Below, piece by piece: positions 53,501 through 64,000 of a stretch of 64,000 nucleotides of DNA. The stretch's first letter is position 1; every line of letters starts with the position of its first letter. Below the pieces are notes generated by a model. That model was not told the origin of the DNA. It ran no database searches and saw nothing but the letters and a program-made list of their open reading frames with translations. The position numbers and the translations under genes are program-made. Source of the stretch: Synchiropus splendidus (lineage: Eukaryota; Chordata; Actinopteri; Syngnathiformes; Callionymidae); assembly GCF_027744825.2 (NCBI RefSeq), contig NC_071347.1, forward strand, positions 13,081,501-13,145,500. The letters run 5' to 3'.

Positions 53501-56500
53501 AGAGAGGAAAGCGGAGTAAACCCACCAAGCATGGTGAGAATCTTTACTTAAATGTTGGGGAGAAGGGATGTCAGAGGTGAAATGTATCTGAGCCGCACAT
53601 TGCAGGGGGGAAGGTTGTTTGGCCTGAAGTCTGTCCATCTTTTGTGTCTGCAGGAGTCAACTAAGGTGGTCTGGGCATCTGATACAGGACCTGCCAACTG
53701 ACATCTGAGCCAGCAAGACCTCCAGGCTTCCCTGAAAAAGCCACCTTGCCAAGGAGTGGCTTTCTATAGCAGTGGAGTACCCAATCGTAGTTACACCACC
53801 TTATGGTCAACCATTACACCAACTTCTATCCGACTTTAAACTAGTACCATATATTAATGTGTTGCACCAGATTATTTCTATACATTTCACCATCATGTCT
53901 ACACCACTTTTTGAAACTCACTGTATCTCTGACACAGTAAACGTATTTTTACTCTACATTAATACAACTTTTTACCGTATTTCGACTCAGCATTCATAAT
54001 TTCTTTAGCAGTATTATTTCACAGTATTATTCCACCATTCTAAACCATGTAATTTCCATATGAGATTCCTCCTTATTCAATGACTTTTCAACCCGATTCC
54101 AAGTCTTAACGCTATTCAAACCCCATAAAAACCATTTATATTGTACATGATCATGTTCAATTCAATTCATGATCTTTACTTTACCTTGTTAGTACCTTAT
54201 TATTCACCTCTTTTACCCTCTTTTTGTCCTATTTTTACACCACATTTTGACCTGATAAACGCAATCCTTTATTGCACATATCATTGCCCAATGCTTTATT
54301 ATTTTATTACCATATATTTGAACCTTGACTGTTTCAATATTATTACGCAACATTTTTTTCCTTCTTTGCATTTTTTCTACCCCTTTTTTGTTTATTATTT
54401 GTATTAATTCATTCATTTTAAAGATGGCATTTTTTCAATCATGGATTACCCAACATAGTGACATTTTTAAACATTATTTTTACCATATTGTGACCCTTAT
54501 TACTCCATTTTTTCCCCAAAAAAGTGATCCTTTCTTGTTCCCTATCACAGCCAAGATGAGTGCACTTTGTGTACTTATCCAATGACAATAAAAATATGGG
54601 CCAGACTGCAATATTTCAGTGGCGACGCACTGAAAAATAAGTCCCTTTTTCCTTGTACAAATCGTCACGGCCATTGTAAGTAGATGTGATATAACGTATG
54701 TAGAAACTTCCCATCTGAACTAGAAAGCCCTTAGCAGAGAGATCATTCTTCTGGAGGAAGTAAACACGACAGGAGCCGGATCAAACACTGAGATTCCTGG
54801 ACTAAATTTGGATCCCATACATCCTCATGGAGTTACACACATGCTGACAGGGTCAAGAGTCGCACCTCAAGTTACCCTGCGGCCAATAAATTTGTAGCAT
54901 TTTGTTTGCAGGATCGGCAGACGGGCGGGGCCTCCAGGACAAGACCTGGCAGGAGTAAATCTAGTCGGAGGCGGCTGTGTTGTCACGGTGACAAATCCAG
55001 CGAGAGCTCACTGACAGGGGAGATTTACAAAGAGCAGCCTCCGCAAGACTCCTCTGCCGGTACCTTGTGTTGTGGGTGAGATGGGAGGTTGCCATGGCAA
55101 CTGACAGTTGAGTGAAGTTTGAGGGAAACTAATGATTCATGTGTTTAATCACTCTGAGTCAAATGGAAACTCAAACTGATGTCCCTGAGGAGGAATGAGA
55201 AAATTCACCCACAGTTTATGTTGCTGAATCTTTTCAGGCATCAAATCCAAGCCAGTTATACTCCTCCTTGTTGTTATTGTGGCTCGGTGCTGCTGCTTTA
55301 TCGAGTCAGAGCCGGCAGTGATGTGAGCGCCGCACAGATATCGTCCCGAGGTCCAACACACTCCACACACACGCCCCATCCTCCCTTCATTTTCGACCGA
55401 ACAAGTCTCAACAAGTCTTCAGTCAGTTCGGGTTCAGACCACAAACATCTGACCGGACTGCAGCCAAAATGAGCCAGACACACCTCTGTGCAGCTGAAGC
55501 CTCACAAGAAACAGTCGAAGATTAAAGGAAACTGAACTGCAGTGGAACTGAATATTGACATGGATTTCATATTTTCCCCACTCACTTCATAAACTATGTT
55601 TCAAAGCCAAAATTAAGGTTTTGTTTCAAACCATCAACCCTTTATCTGATGTATTATGGCCCATTGTTTCGTTTATTACCACATATTATATCCTGTTATT
55701 AGATATCAATATTATAAATACACAATATTTCCTTCATTACTTTTTTTTAGCCCCATCAATTTCACCACATCTGGATCAGTTTATGTACTTTTTGTTGCCT
55801 TATATTTTACCTGTATTTTCACCCCCATTATTACAATATTTCATTACGAAGTTTTTCATTCATTCATTTTCAGTCAACATAGTTTCCATTTATGCTGCGA
55901 GCCTATTATTTCTGACCATCTCAGCGTCTTTCCCCCCACAATGGAAATAGCCACATTCACACTGGCGGACATGTGACAAGCTCCATGCTCAGTTGTGCTA
56001 AGAACTCGGGGTTCACTGGTAAGCTGACACAAGCAAATGGAGAAAGTGTTCAGAAAGGTGAGATTTGACCCCAGGACCTTATTTGTGAGGTGACAGCATT
56101 GACCTATATTCCAAGTGACTTTAAAATGTATATAGGCCAATGTGACATGCAGTTGTTTTTCTTTAATTCACAAGAAAATATTTAATTCACAAAATCCAAT
56201 GACGATAAATATGAATATCCCTCTTCCCATTTTTTAAATTTTGGAGTGTCCAAAAAGTCAATAAACACAGGATTAAAATACAGATTTTATAGAATACATT
56301 TCATTATTTTAAATTATTTTAAATGCTAATTTACTTTCCTAATTATTTAACACTAAATTTTTATATATAGCACATGGATGGATGTTTTTCCTTTTTTTCC
56401 CCCTGCTTTTATTCTCTCAGTTGTCGCAACAGTTGATTCTGTAATTTCTCACCATCAGGCACATACACCGACATTTTGTTAAAGCCAGAAAATAAAACGT

Positions 56501-58737
56501 TTTTATTGCATCTATTGCGACAAACATATGTTATATATGTCCACATTCCTCAGCTACTTTACATGTGGCATAGTGATGAGTGCATATCTTTGGGAAACTA
56601 AAGGGCCACTTCATAATATCAAAGTAAATAACAAGGCTTGTGTGTTTTGAACAACCAATCATCTTTCCATAGATATGCTCATCAAATGTATGGAAACTCT
56701 GGCTGAAGGGAATCGCTCAAACATCGAGTGTTATGTGTCTGATGCTGCAGGTTGGAGGAGGCACGAGGAGTGGGAGGGGCCACGGCGTGGGCTTATGAGC
56801 TCCCTTGTGCGGATCTGGGAGCGATTCTCATACTAGCTCATCAAAATGATGCACAATGACAAAGTAACTTTTTGATCTCAACAATATATGAATGAAAATA
56901 GGGCTTTATCTCGAGAAGCGCCAGATCCTCCATCATCATGTGGTTCGCTGCTGCAACTGTTGAGGATGGGAAAGTCAAAAGTTAAATTATCGTGTTCGAC
57001 CTTCTATATCCGTGGCTGCATCATTAGAAAGCACCAAAACAAACACACTTCTAGACATTACAGTCAAGTTCTGGTGAGGTGCTTTTGTTTACACCCCATT
57101 AGAACAGAAAGGGACGGAGCTAGGATCCTGAAGTAACGATCGAGAAAAACCTGTAGAAATAATGAATACACAAACATAATATAAGTTGAATCAAAGTAAA
57201 CATTTCACTTAAAAACCAAGTTCCACTTTCCTCAAATATCCAGCACCACAGAAGCCAGAGCACTTGCTGTCCGTCACTCTCCTCCTCTCAAGCCGTGACC
57301 CCCACAGGGGCTTAAGGCCGCGTGTGTGGTCACTGAGGCGCGTCCAGCCAGAGATTTTCACCTGCTCAGGTTCAGCTCCCTCCAGATTTACTGTGTCAAC
57401 CGTCTCACGTCACTCAGACGCCGCAGAAAACACCGCCGCATCAGACATCAGTGGGGGATCTGTCGCCGCGACATCCACTTCTGTCCAACATGATTTTCAC
57501 CTCATATATTAAGTTCACGTTTGGCGGAAGGGAACTTCAGTGAACGGACATGACTGGCAGACAGCAGCGCCCTCTGCTGACGAGTAGAAGGTTTTGGGAC
57601 ATGAATGTTCGTTGAAGTTGGAGGACACACACACACGGAAATCAAAGCTGAGAGGCAAAACTTGGTTAAATTGTTTTACTGTAGTGCTACAGTACATCTG
57701 TCATGAAAACATGGGGCATGTTCTCGTTTCTTTCGTACTGAAAAACAAAGGTGGCATGTAGAATTCTCACATGGCAGTCAAGTAAAAAAAGGAAACCGCA
57801 GGGCTGAGGAGATAAAAACTGGTGCTCACCAGAGTCACAGATCTGGTTTCTTGTGTTTCACAACTGTGATGGCTTTCTCGCAAACATGCACTTCCTCACA
57901 CATTAGTGTACACATCTTCACGCTCCCTCAGACCCTCCCTCCCCCCTCAAATCTCCACGACCCTCATGACACTTGGTCCTGAGTCCAGAACCGAGTCTCA
58001 CAGTTTGTAATTTACAACGGACAAAACGGTTTCCCGGCGTTCGACTACATTTTGATTAGAGTTTATCGTCCAATAAATACATTCGGAAATCTTTTTTTAA
58101 AAACACAGACCACGAGTGGACTCCAGACAAATATGTACAAATTGGTTTCAAAGAAAAACTTAAAGGACAAGATACAAAGTTAAAAACACTCACTTGAATA
58201 TGACGTGGACAGAGGCGTCACACATGGGTCGTCTTCAGTGGTTCTCTGCCCTCCTTCCCTTCCATGACACCACAACAGGCACAACGTTACAAAGACACAC
58301 CGCCTCCCAAGATCCTTCGCTCCCAGTGTCACGGCTAACACACACGCACACAGTGCTCCCTGTAAACAAGTACTCTTTGTCCTCTCTGATTATAAATACT
58401 GTTTTGGTATCATCGTCACTTGAAGACAGAAACTATGGACGCGAGCGTACATCGATATAAAACAGAATTGCACTGCTGGAAGATTCCTTCTCTTGTTTTG
58501 TCTCCGTATTTTTGGCTTTAGCGTTAAGGCCCAAAATCTGGAGTGAAGGGAGAGCAGGGAGAGTGAAGATCTGCCGGCACAAAAGGGGCCCACCGTCGTC
58601 GTGAACGCCACACTCGCACACACACACACACACGCTGACAGATAAACAGTATTGCAGGGCGGTATAAAAAAAGACACTAAGGAATGATAAAACATCCTAT
58701 CTGTCATTCTTCCCATGAATCCAATCTTCTTCATACA

Positions 58738-58743
58738 TTTATT
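58738..58743 (-). terminator. Candidate poly(A) signal of osbpl5
   Basis: AATAAA on the minus strand, about 275 nt after the osbpl5 stop codon. A further minus-strand AATAAA at 56512-56517 would give a 2.5-kb 3'UTR, so alternative ends are possible. Confidence 0.5.
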
Positions 58744-59015
58744 GAAATTCCTTTCGGCTACTTCTGTGTCCCTCCTCTGTCAAAAGTGCACGGGTGCCGG
58801 TGCTGTTGCAGTCTGGCTAAACTAGGGGGCGCCATCGCTCTCTGCGGATGACTGACAGGCGGCGGCTGTGTTTATTGCTTTGCAGTCCATGCTCCTCACC
58901 AAAGCGCTAATCTGAGACTTGAGCCCCCCCTGCTGATTAGAGTTTGTGCTTGCAGGCGGGATCTGATGCCAGATCAGTGTGAGGGGGGGGGAGGTGAGTG
59001 GTGAGGAACCCCCAT

Positions 59016-62000
59016 TCAGGTGAAGTAGTTGAGAAGGAGCTGAGAGAGAAGCAGGACGGAGAGGATCAGCCAGTGGCGGCCGGTGAGCGACACGCTGTCG
59101 TCGGCCGCCCTCTGCCGCGACAGTTGTCGGCTCAACGCCAACACGTTTCTGCCGGATAGAGGGGGTGATGTTGAACTGCTCATTTAACAAAAACATGAAT
59201 TCACCTGACATGTCTGTCCCCGAGCTCTCACCTCTGAATATCCTTCTGTGTTTTCTGTATGGATGTGATTGAAGCCTCCAGGGCGGCGATGTCCTTCACC
59301 TCTTTGCTGCAGCGAGCGCACTGGCTGGAGAATTCTACCAGGCGACAGGAGCGATGAGTTGTTCATACAGCACTGAGTTGGTGGCTGCGTTTTCTCTACC
59401 TTCATTGTCCGAGGACTCGTGCGTGGGCTCGGGGGTGGTGCTGCTGCTCTCCGTGTTCTGGCTGCAGCTGGAGGGTTGGCTGCTGGCTTTACGGTGCTTT
59501 CCATTCAGCTCCACCTGAGGGGAGCAAGACTGTCAGGTCTGAGGACGAGGCCGTGTTGGGGTCTCCCTCACCTTCTGCTGGCTGACCCAGCTGTGGCTGT
59601 ACGACAGGCCGTTGTGGCGCCTCAGTCTTCTCTCGTGTGTCTGGATCACGCCGTCCTTCTCAAACTGAACGAGGCTTCGCTCTGGGTCCCACGGTTGAAC
59701 ACTGCAAGCAGGTTGATCAACGTCTCAGGGAGCAGCTCACAACTTAAGACAATCACTCAAGACTCTGTAAAACTCGTACTCTATGTGCTTGTAGGTCCAC
59801 TCGCTGGTCACCGGGTCCAGCTGGAACAGCCTCGGATTCCAGGGTCTGTCTCCTCGATCCCGGGCTTCCTTCCTTTGCGCTTCTTCCAGCACAAACTTCT
59901 CCTGTGTGGCACGCACCTGGTCCCGATCCAGAATGGCACTGGTCACGCGCTGCCACAGTCTAGAACCACCAAGGTACAAAAGAGTATTTCAAACATCCAG
60001 GGTCGACCTTTGTTAGGATGTGAGCTTTACCTTTCAGACTCAAACTCCCCCTGCTGCTCCAACTGGACCACTTGTCTCTTCAGGCGGGCGCTTCGCACTT
60101 CTGCACTGGGGTTCCACAAGGTGTCCTGCAGACCCGTGCGCTTCTCTTGGATGAAGACTTCACTGTCCTGGTGACAAAGAGGAAACCCCATCATCATTAT
60201 CATCTCAGTCATCTCCATCATCATGCGACACCAAACAAGAGCTTCATGAAACTTCAAACTTCTCTTAAATCCATCATTCCATTAATACTACAGAGAATAT
60301 TTAGCTCAAGCTTAGCGACGATTTCAGCATCACATCGAAACAAACATCCAATGTGCAATACACAACACCGTACTTCAAGGAAATGGAGGGACTTTGGCTG
60401 GAAGACCATAGATTTTTCATCACACCGCATTTGAGGGGCAAACAAATGGGAAAACCACAACAGTGCTGGAGAAAATGTAGACACATGAATGCTTCTCAGT
60501 CTCATATATTTGGGACCTGTATTCAAATAGAAATATTCTGGGACAATGTTCTAAATATTCTTTAGGAGATATTTGAATGTAACATTCTTAAAGACCCACA
60601 GATATGTTTGCTGGCCCTCACAGGTGCAACAAAGTGATCAATATTTATTTAAAATCTTCATGCTTGCTACTAAAAAAGCTATTACAAGGAACTGCTGGAC
60701 GGCTGAAGTTGGACTGAAATTATTGAAGAAATATGGCAGATCGAGCATTTGACCTCTCTGTTTGGATTGAAAACTGGGTTGTACACAAAAAGATGGACAA
60801 AATGGAACATTTTTCAGCAAAGAAATCCAACCTCATCGCAATTATAAGTTATTGTAATATCCCCATTGTTTTTCTGTGTGTGTAATTTATTTTTATTTTA
60901 TTGTTATCTATGTATTTTCCTACACAATTTATAAACTTGTATGCCAGTACTATGTCAAATTTGATAAATAAACAGTAATAATAAAAAAAAATACCCAGTG
61001 TCCATCAATGGTAGCTGCCAGCTCCTCGGCCACAAAGATTTTCCCACTGATCTGATTCACTGAACAAGAGCCTCCGAGCAAAGGCTGCAGGGATTAAAAA
61101 TAAAAAGCAACATTAACATGATTAACAATACACTGGACTAAATAACACGCCACTGCTTTCAAAACAATCATATATACTTGCCTTGAGTTTGAATTCCAGC
61201 TCAGCAAAACATTTGGTTTTCTCACACTCAATGGTCACCTTCCCCCCCAGCTCCAGCGTCATGGTGCCGTACAGGATCCCTGCAGAACAGAGCGGAACCT
61301 GACGTTATGCATGAGCTCCACACCACAGAAATGTGGGACAGAAAACATATTCAGTGACTGCTATCTTTTCTGCAAGACTCCATTACTGCCAATGAGAGGA
61401 GTCACATTCTAGAGCCAAGCTGGAGCGTCAAACGTGTGACTTATATTAGAACCTGGAGAAAGATTACCTTTGCAGTGAGCGTAGGGCATGGTGATGACAT
61501 ACTCCTCATCTCTGCTCAGAAAGAGCAGCCGGGCTTTACCGTCCAAAATAGCAGAGAGTGAGTTTCCTGCAGAACAGACACAGACCACCCAGGAAGCATG
61601 TTAGTTAGATGTGAATACAAGTTTTTTTTTTCCCCCTCCAAGTATTCAAGAGGAAATCACAGGCAATACTAACTCAAAGGTCAACAATAGATTTTCCAAA
61701 GGGGCCACCATGTGTGGGAGGTTGTGGAAGCTCAGATCGAAACACATAATATGAAATATTTCCCTTGAAATCTTGGTGAAAGGAAGCAATAAAATAGTAA
61801 TATAAAGATATGTGATTTTAAACATGTTCATGTGTTACTAATGAATAACAAAACCTGGCATGAGGTTCGAAAGATGGAGACAAAAACTTTTTTTTTAATC
61901 TCAGTTATGAACTGATCATGTGACACATAACACTAAAAGCTGTGAATGTTTTGTACAAGTGAGCAAACTATATTCTCGTGATGAGACAAAAAGAAGCAGA

Positions 62001-63137
62001 GGTTTGTGTGGCAGAGTGTAAATGAACTAAAATGACACGGTATTCCTCACCATAAAATTTAGACTTGGCCAAGATGCTCCCGCTGATACAAAAGCCATCT
62101 TTCCTATTGCAAACATAAAAGGCAGAGATGGGCGGATGGTGGGACACCTGAAAGAGGCAGAAGCTGCGTTATATTCAGGAACATTTTGCATCGTCTTTGG
62201 TTCATGTTGATCTACACTAGGGGTTAGAAACATCATCAGGTATGGCAGTGATAGAAATAGGATAAACCTGTTCTGCAATGTAGAAGGTGCAGCTGTCACT
62301 TTGGGGGTGGAGCCAGCAGCAGCGAAATGTTTCTCCCAGGATTGGGTTGTAAGGCTTTTTTAGACCCTGAAAAGATATAAATTAAGACTAAGTGAGATCA
62401 AAGGAGCAGTCTATAGTGAGGTTAAATTGACCAGTCATTCAGCAGAACTGAACACACCTTTGGCTTTTTGTAAAAGCCAGACAAGTACCACCTCAGCACC
62501 TGCTTTATGCGACCATAAGCACTTTCCTCTGCCACAGCCCTGTGTGAGGAGATGCAAAACTATATTAGACATCAAAATAAAAACAGAGAAACACATAACA
62601 CGAGAGAGTGGGGTACGAACTGTGAGAGCAGGTCGGCGTGATAGTAGTAGTCTGACAATTTGTCCAGGAAAGAACGAGGCTCAAGTATGAATGTAGGAAG
62701 CACCACTTTAGAAAGGTCCATGCCGGGCCTCAGCTGTTTCAGCAGACCCCAGATCAGACCCTTGTTCTCTTCTGAAACTGTATCCACTTGCGACGCCTCA
62801 CCAGCCTGAAATAAAAGAACCCAACAGGAGCTAAGATCAGTGTGAAGACTGAAGCTGCAAGTGTGGATTAGTGGGGAGAAGTTATGTCATTCTGTTTGTC
62901 AACAACCAGACGGCGGCGCTCACCTCAGCCATCTCCTCTGTGCCCTGCTCGATGTAAGCTGTGGCTTGCGAAACAGGAGACAGCTCATCAGATTGGTCCA
63001 CGTCGCTCTCCTCCGTGAGCCGGCCGCCGTTCTCGTTGGCAGTCGTGTCCCAGTCATCGTGAGTGTCGCGCTCAGATTTGTCTGAAAAGCCGTCATGGTC
63101 CATGTGGTGGTTTCCGAGAAGCCCACTGTCATTCAAC
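59016..63137 (-). CDS. osbpl5: Oxysterol-binding protein-like 5 (ORP5), C-terminal 586 residues, partial
   Basis: ER-anchored lipid exchanger; mammalian ORP5 swaps phosphatidylserine for PI4P/PI(4,5)P2 at ER-plasma membrane contacts. Exons: 62924-63137, 62621-62805, 62458-62539, 62268-62366, 62051-62147, 61468-61566, 61182-61279, 60995-61084, 60031-60167, 59780-59959, 59572-59701, 59400-59514, 59232-59334 and 59016-59148. Phases agree, and the total is 1762 nt. The acidic linker ([10 protein letters not shown]) leads into the lipid-transfer domain: [37 protein letters not shown], the family signature EQVSHHPP across the 62268/62147 junction, and [20 protein letters not shown]. Then come [18 protein letters not shown], a Ser/Thr-rich linker, a coiled-coil-like stretch, and a C-terminal anchor ([17 protein letters not shown]). 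The PH-domain half (about 290 residues) lies beyond the right edge. The intron after 61182 uses a GC donor. ORP8 is the main alternative; synteny favours ORP5. Confidence 0.92.
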
Positions 63138-64000
63138 CTGCAGTGAGAGGAAAGCTCAAATGTTAGCCAACAAAAGCCCAATCCACCTTAAAAGGCTTCA
63201 TCTTCATAAATGAAATCATTATTTACAGAAAATCTCAAAATAATACACTCATTTGATGTGTAGCATGGCAGATAAATGTTAAAATAAACTACAGCAATGA
63301 TGTAATATCGCAGAATCAAAACAGAGTAGTTCTTGTACAAAAGAGATCTGGTCTAATTGCTGACAGGAGTTTTAAAAATAGTCAGTGTTGAAGATAAGAC
63401 ATCTGGGAAGTACAGAGGTATAAATAAGGACGTCCTTTCATGTTAATGGAGAATAAAATCGGTTTGTTGGTTGAAAAAAATAACAAAAAGTGGTAGCAAT
63501 TTTTTTAAAGTCAGAGGGACTGACAAACCAGAGAAGTCGCATTCCTCCACACTTCACATGGTTGCCAATCCAGCCACACAATGCACCACAAACACACCCT
63601 GAAACAGCAGCTCCCTCGAACAGACCTCGGTGTACAGAAAAGCTTGTTTAGCAGAATAAAAACATTGACATTACCAGGTAAGCAGCACCGGCTGTCGTCT
63701 CCCTCTCGGGTCGAGGAAAAAAAAACAAAACTCACTCTGAGCTCTAAACCGAGCAGCTCTGTTTTTTCAAATGTTGCACACCTGCTTGGCCAATTTGCAT
63801 TTAGAGCGTGAGTTGATCAGACGTGCTGATGTCGACACTCGCTGGGTGGCAAGTGCTTTACATTCTACTCTTCCTGTTGTGTTGATAGTCAGGTGACCTA
63901 ATGAGGCCTCTGCGATTGGTAGAAATGGAATGGAGGAGAAGAAGAGGTGGAGCGTATATACATGCCTGAATGAGTGTGTGAAATGAAGTGATATTTGTCT
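63138..64000. other. osbpl5 intronic sequence at right edge
   Basis: Upstream of the first osbpl5 exon in the window, with no further ORP5 exon recognised. A minus-strand TATATA-like motif near 63954-63960 and an ATTTGCAT octamer near 63795-63802 are present, but no promoter is claimed. Confidence 0.5.

Larger units (their letters stand above)
47560..58730. other. Large interval before osbpl5, no confirmed gene
   Basis: About 11 kb with AT-rich stretches (50580-50980, 53760-54600, 55560-56400) and repeat remnants (48961-49420, 50612-50673, 53430-53500). Many open frames of 60-160 codons exist but lack splice logic or family resemblance. One exon-like segment at 51543-51756 is discussed as a finding. 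The right end may include a long osbpl5 3'UTR. Confidence 0.5.

Noticed and set aside
63511..63735. Minus-strand 74-codon frame upstream of the first visible osbpl5 exon
   Set aside because: Does not resemble the ORP5 PH domain or linker and lacks suitable splice sites.

Overview
This window is vertebrate nuclear DNA, almost certainly from a ray-finned fish, probably a percomorph teleost. The genes are multi-exon with GT-AG introns. Their translations match teleost-type IGF2, tyrosine hydroxylase (TH), NAP1L4, PHLDA2 and OSBPL5. The intergenic DNA carries fish-style simple repeats and transposon remnants. I rebuilt every exon below by reading splice sites and phases by eye. No database search was run.

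Layout from left to right: igf2 (minus, coding 50-3643, complete, 4 coding exons); th (minus, 6346-11267, complete, 13 exons); a 10.5 kb repeat-rich interval; nap1l4 (plus, 22791-27997, complete, at least 12 coding exons); a small unrecognised ORF at 30000-30224; a 33-bp minisatellite at 32645-33615; a large repeat-rich interval with a terminal-inverted-repeat transposon at 40159-40864; phlda2 (plus, 41988-42404, one coding exon plus a 3'UTR exon); a tentative unrecognised three-exon gene (minus, 44499-47555); an 11 kb repeat-rich interval; and the 3' part of osbpl5 (minus, 59016-63137, 14 exons, continuing past the right edge).

The gene set corresponds to pieces of the mammalian 11p15.5 Beckwith-Wiedemann imprinted region (TH-INS-IGF2 and PHLDA2-NAP1L4-CARS1-OSBPL5), compressed into 64 kb. 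I saw no insulin, ASCL2, CD81, KCNQ1, CDKN1C or SLC22A18 gene. The products do not form one pathway. IGF2 is a secreted growth factor, TH makes L-DOPA, NAP1L4 is a histone chaperone, PHLDA2 is a PH-domain growth restrainer, and ORP5 exchanges lipids at ER-plasma membrane contacts.

Points most worth a second look are: the possible new three-exon gene at 44499-47555; the altered N-terminus and possible GC-AG microexon of nap1l4; an Arg-to-Thr change in the IGF2 A domain; loss of the Ser-Pro phospho-site in TH; matching CRE plus TATA promoters at th and phlda2; and the minisatellite with a 165-bp higher-order period.
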